A stretch of DNA of 59,793 bases from an uncultured Nitrosomonadales bacterium (GCA_946481065.1 CAMLMA010000001.1:1-59793); one strand, 5' to 3'. Positions 1 through 9,104 are shown, numbered from the stretch's first letter. Notes: a model not told the origin generated them from the sequence alone. A program made the numbers and translations.

Positions 1-2
1 AG

Positions 3-65
3 ATTCTTCGCATAGCATCAGATCGTGAAGCCGCAAGCTCGATACTTGCTCTGACAGCCCGATAA
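3..65 (+). CDS. Possible 3' end of an upstream gene (partial)
   Basis: The third forward frame is open from the window edge to a TAA at 63-65, encoding about 20 residues. The stop falls on the left arm of a strong bidirectional hairpin, which is what the end of a transcription unit looks like. The other two forward frames stop at 13-15 and 26-28, so the frame choice rests only on position relative to the terminator. No family can be recognised from so few residues, and this could equally be non-coding. Confidence 0.3.
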   Translation: MLRIASDREAASSILALTAR

Positions 66-94
66 AAAAGCCAGCGTTCGCTGGCTTTTTTATC
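61..94. terminator. Bidirectional intrinsic terminator downstream of fdsD
   Basis: A perfect 16-bp inverted repeat (61-76 with 79-94) has a GC core GCCAGCG flanked by an A-run on the left and a T-run on the right. Either strand therefore gives a GC stem followed by a U-tract. It can end the minus-strand fds operon, whose last stop is at 118, and any forward transcript entering from the left. Confidence 0.85.
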
Positions 95-117
95 GGGCTG
101 GGCGGTTATTGGGGACG

Positions 118-342
118 CTAGAGCAGGCTGGCCTGATGCTCGCGGATGGCTTCGCCAACGATAGGCTCCAGGCCTGCACCCTGCTTCTCCTGCACATGCA
201 CAAGAATCTGCTGGCGCATGTTATGCGCCCAGAATTTCTTCAGGTGATTAACGATATCCTCTTTTGCCTGCGCGCTATCGGGGTTGGCTTGGAAAAATTC
301 ACCGATCTGGTTGGCCATGGTGATGAGGCGTTCGATGCTCAT
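118..342 (-). CDS. fdsD: Formate dehydrogenase delta subunit FdsD
   Basis: This 74-residue protein is the small delta subunit that accompanies soluble NAD-dependent formate dehydrogenases. It begins with the family-typical MSIERLITMANQIGEFF and carries the motif around KFWAHNMRQQI near residues 36-46, usual for FdsD. It has no cofactor-binding cysteines. Its start overlaps the fdhD stop by four bases (ATGA at 339-342), indicating translational coupling. FdsD is not catalytic; in related systems it is needed for maturation or stability of the complex. It is the last gene of the operon, ending just before the terminator at 61-94. The length and terminal position match the fdsGBACD order known from Cupriavidus and Rhodobacter. 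Confidence 0.93.
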   Translation of the reverse strand: MSIERLITMANQIGEFFQANPDSAQAKEDIVNHLKKFWAHNMRQQILVHVQEKQGAGLEPIVGEAIREHQASLL

Positions 343-1172
343 GCGTATTCCTTGTGCAAGATTCGTTCTGGGTGGCTATAAATCACGTATTGCTGTTGAC
401 GGGCAAAACCGACCAGGGTCAACCCGCAATTGCGAGCGATGCGGATCGCGAGGCCGGTAGGCGCGGAAACGGCGACTAGCATGGGAATACCCGCGGACGC
501 CGTCTTCTGCACCATCTCGTAACTGGCACGACTGGTAGTAAGCACAAAGCCTTCGCCCTGGGCGCGGCTGCGCGCGCGGGCACCGATCAACTTATCGAGC
601 GCGTTATGCCGACCGACATCCTCGCGCACCAGTGCGATCTCGCCATCAGGCCGGACCCAGGCGCTTGCATGCGTGGCGCCGGTCACCGCCTGCAATGGTT
701 GCCGGGCGCGGATGTTCTGATGCGCAGCGACGATCGCGGCGTGGTCGAAATGACCCGTGGTACCAAGGCTTTCGGGGATGCGCAAAGCCTGCGCCAGGCT
801 CTCGGCACCACACAATCCGCATCCGGTGCGGCCGGTGAGGTTACGGCGGCGTTCCTTGAGCATGAAGAAGCGATCGGCGGCGAGGGCGATATGTAACTCG
901 ATGCCCTGCGGCTGAGGCTGGATCTCGACACCGTAGATCTCGTCAGCACGCGTGATGATGCCTTCGGACAAGGAGAATCCGACTGCGAAGTCCTCCAGAT
1001 CTTGCGGTGTGGCCAGCATCACTACATGCGACACACCGTTGTAGATCAGTGCGACAGGCACTTCTTCCGCAACGACGTCATCGTGGGCTATGCGCTGGCC
1101 TGCCTCCCATTTGACGACGGAATACTCGCTACTGGTGGCTTCGGTGCCGATCAGGTCTGCCGGGAGCTTCAC
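339..1172 (-). CDS. fdhD: Formate dehydrogenase accessory sulfurtransferase FdhD (FdsC)
   Basis: FdhD (277 residues) transfers sulfur from the IscS cysteine desulfurase to the bis-MGD molybdenum cofactor before it enters formate dehydrogenase. The diagnostic CxxC loop is present as CGLC at residues 118-121, and the C-terminal half carries the conserved SRASYEMVQK and GIPMLVAVSAPT segments. Translation must start at GTG (1170-1172); no ATG lies nearby in frame, and the codon sits three bases past the fdsA stop. In fds operons this gene is called fdsC. Its place directly after the catalytic subunit fits a chaperone acting on that subunit. The operon structure is unambiguous; the only oddity is the weak Shine-Dalgarno with a GTG start. 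Confidence 0.95.
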   Translation of the reverse strand: MKLPADLIGTEATSSEYSVVKWEAGQRIAHDDVVAEEVPVALIYNGVSHVVMLATPQDLEDFAVGFSLSEGIITRADEIYGVEIQPQPQGIELHIALAADRFFMLKERRRNLTGRTGCGLCGAESLAQALRIPESLGTTGHFDHAAIVAAHQNIRARQPLQAVTGATHASAWVRPDGEIALVREDVGRHNALDKLIGARARSRAQGEGFVLTTSRASYEMVQKTASAGIPMLVAVSAPTGLAIRIARNCGLTLVGFARQQQYVIYSHPERILHKEYA

Positions 1173-1175
1173 GGC

Positions 1176-4031
1176 TTAGCCAACCCGCTCCTCATCCGGC
1201 TGCAAGCTGGCGAGCGCGATCTGCTCACGGCTGAACTGACGGTACTGCTCCTGCCATTCTGACTGTTGCGAGACGCGCGTCACCTGCACTGCCGTCACCT
1301 TGTACTCCGGACAGTTGGTGGCCCAGTCCGAGTTATCGGTGGTGATGACATTCGCGCCAGATTCCGGATGGTGGAACGTGGTGTAGACCACCCCGGGCTG
1401 CACCCGCTCGGTGATCGTGGCGCGCAGCACGGTATTACCCGCCCGGCTGGCGATGCCTACCCAATCTCCCTCGCGGATGCCGCGTTCCTCGGCATCGTGC
1501 GGATGGATCTCGATCAGATCCTCATGGTGCCAATGTACGTTCTCCGTACGTCGCGTCTGCGCACCCACGTTGTATTGGGTGAGGATGCGGCCTGTCGTCA
1601 GGATCAGCGGATATTTCGGCGTCACACGCTCGTTGGTCGGGATGTATTGCGTGATGTAGAACTTGCCCTTGCCGCGCACGAATTCGTCCACATGCATGAT
1701 CGGCGTGCCGACCGGATGCTCCTCGTTGCAAGGCCACTGGATACTGCCGAGTTCGTCCAGCTTTTTGAAGCTGACGCCATGGAAGGTCGGCGTCAGATCG
1801 GCGATCTCGTCCATGATCTCGGAAGCATGGTTGTAATGCATCGGGTAACCCAGCGCCTCGGACAATCTGGCGGTGATCTCCCAGTCTTCCATGCCGTTCT
1901 TCGGGGTCATGACACGCCGAACGGGCGAGATGCGCCGCTCGGCATTGGTGAATGTGCCGCTCTTTTCCAGGAAGGAAGCGCCCGGGAAGAACACGTGGGC
2001 ATACATCGCCGTCTCATTGAGGAAGAGGTCCTGCACGATGACGCATTCCATCGATTCCAGCGCGTGCGTGACATGCTGAGTGTTGGGGTCAGACTGCGCG
2101 ATATCCTCGCCATTGCAGTAAACCGCCTTGAACAGCCCTTCACCGGCCAGATCCAGCATATTGGGGATGCGCAGGCCCGGATCCTTGGACAGCGGACGAC
2201 CCCAGGCAGCTTCGAACAAGGCGCGTGTAGCGTCATCGGAGACATGGCGGTAACCCGTGAATTCATGCGGCATGGAGCCCATGTCACAGGAACCTTGCAC
2301 GTTGTTCTGACCGCGCAACGGATTGACGCCCACACCTTCGCGGCCGAGGTTGCCGGTCGCCATGGCGAGGTTGGCGATACCCATGACCATGGTCGAGCCC
2401 TGGCTGTGTTCGGTAACGCCCAGGCCGTAATAGATGGCTGCATTACCGCCCGTGGCGTAGAGTCTGGCGGCGGCGCGCACTTCGGCCGCAGGGATGCCGA
2501 GCTCGGCTTCCAGCGCTTCTGGCGAGTTCTCCGGCTTGGCCATGAAATCGCGCCAGGTGACATAAGAATCCCATTCGCAACGTTCACGGATGTAATCTTC
2601 CTTGGCCAGCCCTTCGGTGACCACAACGTGGCCCAGCGCCGAGATCAGCGCGACGTTGGTACCTGGCCGCAGCTTGAGGTGGTGGTCGGCCTTGATATGT
2701 GGCGAAGAGACGAGATCGATGGCACGCGGATCCGCGATGATGAGCTTGGCACCCTCGCGCAGGCGGCGCTTCATCTGCGAAGCGAACACCGGATGACCAT
2801 CCGTCGGGTTGGCGCCGATGATCATAATGACGTCGGAATGCATGACCGAATCGAAGGTCTGCGTGCCGGCCGATTCCCCTAGGGTCTGCTTCAGGCCATA
2901 ACCCGTCGGCGAATGACAGACGCGTGCGCAGGTGTCCACATGGTTGGTGCCGAATACCGCGCGCACCAGTTTCTGCACGACATACACCTCTTCATTGGTG
3001 CAGCGCGACGAGGTGATGGCGCCGACCGCGTCCTTGCCGTATTGACCGATGATGCGCTTGATCTCGCTGGCCGCGTAGCCGATGGCCTCTTCCCAGGAGA
3101 CTTCCTGCCACGGGTCCTTGATGCTCTTGCGGATCATCGGCGTGGTGATGCGATCCTTGTGCGTGGCGTAACCCCAGGCGAATCGACCCTTGACGCAGGA
3201 ATGGCCGTGATTGGCGCCACCGTCCTTGTTCGGCATCATGCGGATGACTTCCTCGCCCTTCATCTCGGCGTTGAATGAACAGCCGACGCCGCAATAGGCA
3301 CAGGTGGTGGTGACGCTGTGTTCTGGGATGCCGTGCTGGATGACGGAGTTCTCCATCAAGGTCGCAGTCGGACAAGCCTGTACGCAAGCGCCACAGGAGA
3401 CGCATTCGGAATCCATGAAATCGTGGACGCCGGCGGCGACCTTGGATTCGAAGCCACGGCCTTCGATGGTCAGTGCGAAGGTGCCTTGCGTCTCTTCACA
3501 GGCGCGTACGCAGCGCGAACAGACGATACATTTCGAAGGGTCGAAGGTGAAATACGGGTTGCTCGTGTCCTTCTCGGCCTTGAGATGGTTCTCGCCTTCA
3601 TAGCCGTAACGTACCTCACGCAAGCCCACGGCCCCGGCCATATCCTGCAGCTCGCAGTCGCCGTTGGCGGCACAGGTCAGGCAATCCAGCGGATGGTCGG
3701 AGATATAGAGCTCCATCACGCCACGACGGATGTCAGCGAGCTTGGGCGTCTGCGTGTGGACCTTCATGCCAGCATCGACCGGGGTCGTGCAAGAGGCCGG
3801 ATAGCCGCGCCTGCCGTCGATCTCGACCAGGCACAATCGACAGGAGCCGAAGGGTTCCAGGCTGTCCGTCGCACAGAGCTTGGGAACGCTGATCCCCGCT
3901 TCCATGGCGGCGCGCATCACCGATGTACCGGCAGGGACGGTGACCTCGCGGCCATCGATCTCCAGCGTGACTTCGAGCGTATTGTCTTTTGCCGGTGTTC
4001 CGTAATCCAGTTGCTTGAGTTGCGTATCCAT
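1176..4031 (-). CDS. fdsA: NAD-dependent formate dehydrogenase alpha subunit
   Basis: The 951-residue catalytic subunit oxidises formate to CO2 at a bis-MGD molybdenum centre. The N-terminal 2Fe-2S ferredoxin-like domain has Cys53, 64, 67 and 81. A NuoG-like His/Cys3 site follows (His113, Cys117, 120, 126). Two ferredoxin-type 4Fe-4S clusters use Cys168/171/174/178 and Cys210/213/216/220, and the catalytic-domain cluster uses Cys244/247/251/279. The active site reads RVCHSPT with Cys372-His373, so the metal ligand is cysteine rather than selenocysteine. The molybdopterin-binding stretch GRGGVGVNPLRGQNN-type is present near residue 580. Electrons leave through fdsB, encoded 30 bases upstream. 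Length and cluster set are normal for cytosolic FdsA. Confidence 0.97.
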   Translation of the reverse strand: MDTQLKQLDYGTPAKDNTLEVTLEIDGREVTVPAGTSVMRAAMEAGISVPKLCATDSLEPFGSCRLCLVEIDGRRGYPASCTTPVDAGMKVHTQTPKLADIRRGVMELYISDHPLDCLTCAANGDCELQDMAGAVGLREVRYGYEGENHLKAEKDTSNPYFTFDPSKCIVCSRCVRACEETQGTFALTIEGRGFESKVAAGVHDFMDSECVSCGACVQACPTATLMENSVIQHGIPEHSVTTTCAYCGVGCSFNAEMKGEEVIRMMPNKDGGANHGHSCVKGRFAWGYATHKDRITTPMIRKSIKDPWQEVSWEEAIGYAASEIKRIIGQYGKDAVGAITSSRCTNEEVYVVQKLVRAVFGTNHVDTCARVCHSPTGYGLKQTLGESAGTQTFDSVMHSDVIMIIGANPTDGHPVFASQMKRRLREGAKLIIADPRAIDLVSSPHIKADHHLKLRPGTNVALISALGHVVVTEGLAKEDYIRERCEWDSYVTWRDFMAKPENSPEALEAELGIPAAEVRAAARLYATGGNAAIYYGLGVTEHSQGSTMVMGIANLAMATGNLGREGVGVNPLRGQNNVQGSCDMGSMPHEFTGYRHVSDDATRALFEAAWGRPLSKDPGLRIPNMLDLAGEGLFKAVYCNGEDIAQSDPNTQHVTHALESMECVIVQDLFLNETAMYAHVFFPGASFLEKSGTFTNAERRISPVRRVMTPKNGMEDWEITARLSEALGYPMHYNHASEIMDEIADLTPTFHGVSFKKLDELGSIQWPCNEEHPVGTPIMHVDEFVRGKGKFYITQYIPTNERVTPKYPLILTTGRILTQYNVGAQTRRTENVHWHHEDLIEIHPHDAEERGIREGDWVGIASRAGNTVLRATITERVQPGVVYTTFHHPESGANVITTDNSDWATNCPEYKVTAVQVTRVSQQSEWQEQYRQFSREQIALASLQPDEERVG

Positions 4032-4061
4032 CTTCTTGCTCCAGACTAATGAGTGCTGGCC

Positions 4062-5615
4062 TCAGGCGGCGATGTCGCCCTGCTGCAGGCCAAAATCTTC
4101 CGGGAAGTGATTGAGCGCGCTGAGAACGGGATACGGCGTCATGCCGCCCAGCGCACATAGCGAGCCATTGAGCAGGGTATCGCTCAGATCGCGCACCAGC
4201 TTGATGTTGCGGGTACGATCGTCGCCGGCCATGATCTTGTCCATCACTTCCACACCACGTGTCGAGCCGATGCGGCATGGCGTACATTTGCCGCAGGATT
4301 CGATCGCGCAGAACTCGAAGGCGTAACGTGCCATCTTCGCCATGTCCACCGTATCGTCAAAGGCCACGATACCGCCGTGTCCAAGCACCGCCCAAATCTC
4401 GCTGAACTTCTCGTAATCGAGTGGGGTGTCGAACTGTGATTCAGGCAGGTAGGCGCCCAGTGGCCCGCCGACCTGAACCGCGCGGATCGGCCGCCCGGAT
4501 GCGGATCCGCCGCCGAAATCGTAGAGCAGCTCACGCAAGGTGACCCCGAATGCTTTTTCGACCAATCCGCAATGCTTGATGTTCCCAGCCAGCTGGATCG
4601 GCAGCGTGCCACGCGAGCGGCCCATGCCGTAATCGCGGTAATACTCGGCGCCCTGGTCGAGAATGATGGGGACGCTAGCGAAAGAGATGACGTTGTTGAC
4701 GACGGTCGGCTTGCCGAACAAGCCTTCGATCGCTGGCAATGGCGGTTTGAAACGCACCAGGCCGCGTTTGCCTTCCAGGCTCTCCAGCAGTGAAGTCTCT
4801 TCGCCGCAGATGTAAGCGCCAGCGGCGCGACGCACTTCGAGATCGAAGTTGCGGCCGCTGCCGAGGATATCCTCGCCGAGATAGCCTTGTGCACGGGCGA
4901 TGGCGATCGCACGGTTGAGCATGACCAGCGCATCCGGGTATTCCGAACGCAGGTAGATGTAGCCCTTGTCGGCATTGACGGCGAGACCGGCGATGGTCAT
5001 GCCCTCGATCAGCACGAAAGGATCGCCTTCCATGATCATGCGGTCGGAATAGGTGCCGGAATCGCCTTCATCGGCGTTGCAGACGATGTATTTCTGCTCA
5101 CCCTCGCAACCCAGCACGGTCTTCCACTTGATACCCGTCGGGAAAGCTGCGCCACCGCGGCCGCGCAAGCCGGAATCAGTCACTTGCTGCACGATATCGG
5201 CAGGCGTCATGGCCAGTGCGTTGCGTAAGCCCCTGAAACCGGCATGGGCGACGTAATCCTCGACCGACAACGGATCGGTGATGCCGACGCGGGCAAAGGT
5301 CAGGCGTTCTTGCTGCTTGAGCCAGGGCATGTCATCGGTGAGCCCGTGATACAAGGCATGGCGGCCGCCATGCAGAAAGTCGCTGTCGAACAGGCCCGGA
5401 ACATCCTCGGGCCGCACTGGGCCATAGGCGACGCGTCCCGCCGGCGTCTCCACCTCGACCAACGTTTCCAGCCAGTACAACCCACGCGAACCGTTGCGCA
5501 CGATCTTTACGTCTGCGCGCCGGCGTGCGGCCTCGACCTGGATCAGGTCAGCGACCTTTTCCGCCCCCACAGACAGCGCCCCGGAATCGCAAGGAACATA
5601 GACACGGATGCTCAT
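4062..5615 (-). CDS. fdsB: Formate dehydrogenase beta subunit (FMN/NAD binding)
   Basis: This 517-residue diaphorase subunit passes electrons from FdsA to NAD+ through FMN. The NADH/FMN fold resembles NuoF, with GRGG at 152-155 and the [14 protein letters not shown] region at 179-192. A C-terminal 4Fe-4S site is formed by Cys441, 444, 447 and 487 ([10 protein letters not shown] plus a distal Cys). The first 110 residues resemble the thioredoxin-like domain of FdsB proteins but retain only one cysteine (Cys9), so that domain should not hold a cluster here. Its start overlaps the fdsG stop by four bases, giving tight coupling. Confidence 0.96.
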   Translation of the reverse strand: MSIRVYVPCDSGALSVGAEKVADLIQVEAARRRADVKIVRNGSRGLYWLETLVEVETPAGRVAYGPVRPEDVPGLFDSDFLHGGRHALYHGLTDDMPWLKQQERLTFARVGITDPLSVEDYVAHAGFRGLRNALAMTPADIVQQVTDSGLRGRGGAAFPTGIKWKTVLGCEGEQKYIVCNADEGDSGTYSDRMIMEGDPFVLIEGMTIAGLAVNADKGYIYLRSEYPDALVMLNRAIAIARAQGYLGEDILGSGRNFDLEVRRAAGAYICGEETSLLESLEGKRGLVRFKPPLPAIEGLFGKPTVVNNVISFASVPIILDQGAEYYRDYGMGRSRGTLPIQLAGNIKHCGLVEKAFGVTLRELLYDFGGGSASGRPIRAVQVGGPLGAYLPESQFDTPLDYEKFSEIWAVLGHGGIVAFDDTVDMAKMARYAFEFCAIESCGKCTPCRIGSTRGVEVMDKIMAGDDRTRNIKLVRDLSDTLLNGSLCALGGMTPYPVLSALNHFPEDFGLQQGDIAA

Positions 5616-6088
5616 GCGACCTCCCTGGCTGCCGCCAGCAAGGCATCGATCTCGGCGATATTCATGCGGCCATGCACGCGTTCATCGAGCATCACGGCGG
5701 GCGAGAGCGCGCAGTTACCGAGACAGTAGATGGGTTCGAGGGTGATCGCGCCATCGCTGCTGGTCTCGTGAAAATCGATCCCAAGCTGTTGCTTGATGTG
5801 CGTTTCGAGCGATTGGCATCCCATGGCCTGACAGGATTCGGCGCGGCATAGATGCAAGACATGGCGGCCCGGTGGCTGCGTGCGGAAATGGTGATAGAAG
5901 CTGACGACGCCATGGATCTCGGCGACCGACAGGTTGAGCGCCTTGGAGATCAGCGCATAACTCTCCTGCGGGATATACCCCAGATCATCCTGAATGGCAT
6001 GCAGCAAGGGCAGCAGCCCTCCTGGCATCGCCTGATGAGACTCGACATGAGAACTAATACGGTCCAGCTGGTCTTGCATCGACTCCAC
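5612..6088 (-). CDS. fdsG: Formate dehydrogenase gamma subunit (2Fe-2S)
   Basis: The 158-residue protein is a NuoE-like thioredoxin-fold 2Fe-2S subunit, first gene of the fds operon. The ligand pattern Cys81-x4-Cys86-x35-Cys122-x3-Cys126 matches the NuoE spacing exactly; an additional Cys91 is not part of that motif. The N-terminal helical segment ([16 protein letters not shown]) is typical. FdsG binds FdsB to form the NAD+-reducing module. It starts about 70 bases downstream of a plausible sigma-70 promoter in the divergent region shared with the formate transporter gene. Confidence 0.96.
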   Translation of the reverse strand: MESMQDQLDRISSHVESHQAMPGGLLPLLHAIQDDLGYIPQESYALISKALNLSVAEIHGVVSFYHHFRTQPPGRHVLHLCRAESCQAMGCQSLETHIKQQLGIDFHETSSDGAITLEPIYCLGNCALSPAVMLDERVHGRMNIAEIDALLAAAREVA

Positions 6089-6157
6089 TCCTCGAACTTA
6101 GCCTGCATTTATCGTTATTCTGTTGGGATCATTCAGATCACGCATGACATCCGCTGT

Positions 6158-6187
6158 ATTCTGTGTCTTAAAATCGGCCACTGTCAA
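6158..6187 (-). promoter_or_regulatory. Candidate sigma-70 promoter of the fds operon
   Basis: On the minus strand a perfect TTGACA (-35, at 6187-6182) is followed after 18 bases by CAGAAT (-10, at 6163-6158). It lies about 70 bases upstream of fdsG and points into it. The -10 matches four of six consensus bases, so activator assistance is likely. Confidence 0.5.
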
Positions 6188-6192
6188 ATAAT

Positions 6193-6232
6193 GCGCATGC
6201 GCTAGATAAAAATAATCGCACTTGACTATAAT
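6193..6232 (+). promoter_or_regulatory. Palindrome and TATAAT box before the formate transporter
   Basis: A perfect 10-bp palindrome GCGCATGCGC (6193-6202) lies between the outward-facing fds -35 box and a consensus TATAAT (6227-6232) directed at the transporter gene. No good -35 precedes the TATAAT at 16-18 bases; the palindrome sits just upstream of where it should be. This is the position expected for an activator or dual-acting operator controlling both divergent units. The protein that binds is unknown. Confidence 0.4.
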
Positions 6233-6307
6233 CCACTGACGTTAGACATACCGGTCGGTGCGGAAATTCGCCCCGCCAATCAAATAATCAAGAACGGAGA
6301 CAGGAGA

Positions 6308-7672
6308 ATGTCAGGCTTTTTTTCAAAGGAAAGAATCACCGCAGGACACCGTTACAACCGTTGGCTGATCCCGCCGGCCGCATTGGCTGTGCATCTTTGT
6401 ATCGGCCAGGCGTATGCGTTCAGTGTCTTCAATGAACCACTGACCCGGGTATTGGGCATCCAGGCCTCGACGCCTGACGACTGGAAGCTCACCACCATCG
6501 GCTGGATCTTCAGTCTCGCCATCGTCGCACTCGGTTTGTCTGCGGCCTTTGCCGGCAAATGGCTGGAAGAGGTCGGTCCGCGCCGCACCATGTTCGTCGC
6601 TGCCTGCTGCTTCGGCGGTGGCCTCGTACTCTCCGCCATCGGTGTGCATACCCACCAGATCTGGCTGCTCTACCTCGGTTATGGGGTGATTGGCGGCTGT
6701 GGCCTCGGCCTGGGTTATGTTTCACCGGTCTCCACGCTCATCAAGTGGTTCCCGGATCGCCGCGGCATGGCGACCGGCATGGCCATCATGGGCTTCGGCG
6801 GCGGCGCCATGATCGGCTCGCCACTCAGTGTCGCGCTGATGAAGCATTTCGAATCCGCCACCTCGGTCGGTGTCGCCGAGACCTTCCTGGTGATGGGCGT
6901 GCTCTACTTCATCTCGATGACCATCGGCTCACTGGCCATCCGCATCCCGCCCGAGGGCTGGAGACCCGAAGGCTGGACCCCCAAGGAGAAACCGAAGAAA
7001 CTGGTCACCCAGAACAACGTGCATATCGACGAAGCCCTGAAGACGCCGCAGTTCTATCTGCTGTGGGTGATGTTATGCATGAACGTGACTGCCGGTATCG
7101 GCATCCTCAGCCAGGCATCGGTGATGATCCAGGAGATGTTCAAGGGCGGCATCACGCCAGAAGCTGCGGCCGGGTTCGTGGGTCTGTTAAGCGTGTTCAA
7201 CATGGGCGGGCGCTTCATCTGGTCTTCGGCATCGGACTACCTCGGTCGCCAGATGACCTATTTCATCTTCTTCGCGCTAGGCGCGGTACTTTACGTGATG
7301 CTGCCGGGCTTCAGCCATGCCGGTAACGTCGTCCTGTTCATCGCGGCGTCTGCGATCATCCTCAGTATGTACGGCGGCGGCTTCTCGACCATCCCGGCGT
7401 ATCTTGCCGATATCTTCGGCACACGCTACGTCGGGGGCATCCACGGACGCCTGTTGACGGCATGGGCGACGGCAGGCGTGCTGGGGCCGGTGCTGGTGAA
7501 CTACATCCGTGAATACCAGCTCGACCATGGCATGGCCAAGGCCGACGCCTACACCACAACGCTGTATATCATGGCGGCACTACTGGCGGTGGGCTTCATC
7601 AGCAACCTGCTGATGCGCCCTGTGGACCCGAAACATCATTTGAAAGACGACAGTCCGGCGACTGCGAACTAA
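6308..7672 (+). CDS. Oxalate/formate antiporter-family MFS transporter
   Basis: A 454-residue twelve-helix major facilitator of the OFA family. Markers are RWLIPPAALAVHLCIGQAYAFSVF in helix 1 (about residues 18-41), the MFS loop 2-3 region around GPRRTMF, and the RRGMATGMAIMGFGGGA segment near 150-165. The central cytoplasmic loop carries PEGWRPEGW-type residues common in this family. Its position, divergent from the formate dehydrogenase operon, suggests it carries formate or a related monocarboxylate; the substrate is inferred, since OFA members differ in specificity. A GGAG ribosome site precedes the ATG by eight bases. A 42-residue membrane peptide follows ten bases downstream and is probably its partner. 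Confidence 0.88.
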   Translation: MSGFFSKERITAGHRYNRWLIPPAALAVHLCIGQAYAFSVFNEPLTRVLGIQASTPDDWKLTTIGWIFSLAIVALGLSAAFAGKWLEEVGPRRTMFVAACCFGGGLVLSAIGVHTHQIWLLYLGYGVIGGCGLGLGYVSPVSTLIKWFPDRRGMATGMAIMGFGGGAMIGSPLSVALMKHFESATSVGVAETFLVMGVLYFISMTIGSLAIRIPPEGWRPEGWTPKEKPKKLVTQNNVHIDEALKTPQFYLLWVMLCMNVTAGIGILSQASVMIQEMFKGGITPEAAAGFVGLLSVFNMGGRFIWSSASDYLGRQMTYFIFFALGAVLYVMLPGFSHAGNVVLFIAASAIILSMYGGGFSTIPAYLADIFGTRYVGGIHGRLLTAWATAGVLGPVLVNYIREYQLDHGMAKADAYTTTLYIMAALLAVGFISNLLMRPVDPKHHLKDDSPATAN

Positions 7673-7682
7673 GGATCAGACC

Positions 7683-7811
7683 ATGAGCGATCATCACGAC
7701 CACCCCGTCATGCGCACCGCACTGCTGGTGCTGTTCTGGGCCTATGTGCTCATCCCGTTGGCATGGGGCGTATTCGAGACCATGAAGAAAGCGATGGCGC
7801 TGTTCGCCTGA
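7683..7811 (+). CDS. MFS transporter small subunit-like membrane peptide
   Basis: A 42-residue ORF (MSDHHDHPVMRTALLVLF at its start) with a His/Asp-rich N-terminus, one hydrophobic helix at about residues 11-30 and a short basic end. It has AAGGA seven bases before the ATG and starts ten bases after the transporter stop, so it should be co-translated. Peptides of this size and shape occur behind OFA-family transporters in several proteobacteria and are annotated there as an MFS small subunit. Whether it alters transport is not known. Its length makes it easy to miss in automated calls. Confidence 0.75.
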   Translation: MSDHHDHPVMRTALLVLFWAYVLIPLAWGVFETMKKAMALFA

Positions 7812-7858
7812 ACACTGCCATCGGGCCTGATCCAGGCCGATTCAACCCGTCCAGGCGG

Positions 7859-8938
7859 TCACGCGGCGATGCGCGTGTAGATCGCCTGGCTGGTCTCGAT
7901 CTCGCCGGAGCGGGGCGCCGAATAGCCCGGAATGGCAATGATGGCGCGCTTGAAGGCGTCGCTACGCAATAGCTCGAGGATACTCTGCAAGGCTGGCCGC
8001 AGCAGGGTGTCCTTGTGGCCGATCAGGTAATACTGTTCTGCCGCCACCGGGATGAAATCGAGCCCGAACTCGCGTGCGGCTGCTTCGACGCCGAACCCCA
8101 CATCGGCCATGCCGCTCGCGATCAAGGCGCCGACAGCATTGTGCGTGAGCTCTTCGCGTCTGTAGCCATTGATGCCCGAGGCCTCGATGCCGGCCTCATG
8201 GCACAGCATGTCGAATAGCATACGCGTACCTGAACTGGGCTCGCGGTTGACCAGCCTCACCCCGTTGCGCACGAGATCGGCGATGCCCGTGATCTGCAGC
8301 GGATTACCTTTCTGCAGGATCAGCCCCTGGGTACGACGCACGAAATGCACGACCCGGTTGTCCGGGGTATTCATCCACTTCTCGTATTTCAGGATCGCCG
8401 CTTGCTGCAGTGAGCCTTCAGGGATGTGGAAACCGGCGATATCGCAATCGCCGCGCGCCAGATCATAGAGCGCATCGAAGTTTCCACGGTACTGCAGATC
8501 GAGCTGTGTCTGCGTACTGGCATGCAGGAAATCCCGCAGTTCCGCCACCGCGTAACCATGACTGGCATGCATGCGCACGATCTGCTTGGTGTCATGGATG
8601 ACGCGATTGAGCTCAGACTGTAGCTCGGAGGCAAGATTGCTGAGTTGAGCCGTGAGACGCGCGTTGACGCGTTTCTCTGCCCAAAGCAGCGCCCCCCCCA
8701 GAGCGGTGAGCGTGACCCCATGCCCCTGGCGCTTTTCCACCAGCGGGCTATCGAAATATTTCCCCCATTGATCGAGCAGTTGCCAGGCATGGCGATACGA
8801 GATGCCGGCATCGCGCGCGGCTTGCGTCAGCTTGCCGCAATCGGCGATGCCTTGCAGCAGGGCGAAGACATTGATCTCGCGGGCTTCGGCATCATCGACC
8901 GCCACCAGCCAGCGAGGGTAGAGATTAACATTGATCAT
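7859..8938 (-). CDS. ModE-like HTH regulator with PBP-like ligand domain
   Basis: This 359-residue regulator has an N-terminal winged helix of the ModE/LysR type at about residues 20-85 (GKLTQAARDAGISYRHAWQL is the recognition region). A C-terminal periplasmic-binding-like domain at about 130-350 contains NREPSSGTRMLFD. Such two-domain proteins are thought to sense a small ligand, often an oxyanion such as molybdate or tungstate, though some members sense other compounds. It sits between two molybdoenzyme units, which supports a role in molybdenum- or formate-responsive control. No Shine-Dalgarno is visible before the ATG. A CATATG palindrome spans the start codon and another lies 13 bases upstream, suggesting autoregulation. 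Confidence 0.8.
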   Translation of the reverse strand: MINVNLYPRWLVAVDDAEAREINVFALLQGIADCGKLTQAARDAGISYRHAWQLLDQWGKYFDSPLVEKRQGHGVTLTALGGALLWAEKRVNARLTAQLSNLASELQSELNRVIHDTKQIVRMHASHGYAVAELRDFLHASTQTQLDLQYRGNFDALYDLARGDCDIAGFHIPEGSLQQAAILKYEKWMNTPDNRVVHFVRRTQGLILQKGNPLQITGIADLVRNGVRLVNREPSSGTRMLFDMLCHEAGIEASGINGYRREELTHNAVGALIASGMADVGFGVEAAAREFGLDFIPVAAEQYYLIGHKDTLLRPALQSILELLRSDAFKRAIIAIPGYSAPRSGEIETSQAIYTRIAA

Positions 8939-9076
8939 ATGAGATTAAGAACATATGTTGTGTGGGGATGGATTTCATATTTTCACCGTGCCAATGATTG
9001 CATAAAATGCCTGCCGTACCAATATCTTAAGTTAACAGCCCGCGAATTTTTACATATGTCGATATTTGCATATGTC
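8936..9076. promoter_or_regulatory. Divergent operator region with CATATG palindromes
   Basis: The intergenic region between the ModE-like regulator and the FdhF/YdeP gene contains ACATATGT at 8951-8958 and 9052-9059, GCATATGT at 9068-9075, and CATATG at 8936-8941 over the regulator start codon. The two right-hand copies share CATATGTC as direct repeats starting 16 bases apart (9053 and 9069). Repeated palindromes flanking both start sites are typical of operators bound by a dimeric regulator, most simply the adjacent one. Binding has not been shown. Confidence 0.55.
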
Positions 9077-9104
9077 CTAGCCCTTACGGAACCCAGCATC
9101 GTCC

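Noticed and set aside
1..60. A tRNA or small RNA at the left edge
   Set aside because: No cloverleaf, T-loop or CCA end can be drawn; the sequence reads equally well as the tail of a coding region.
1266..2882. A 538-codon open frame antisense to fdsA
   Set aside because: It lies wholly within fdsA, whose cofactor motifs are complete. The predicted product is His/Arg/Asp-rich with no domain, as expected of a GC-rich shadow frame.
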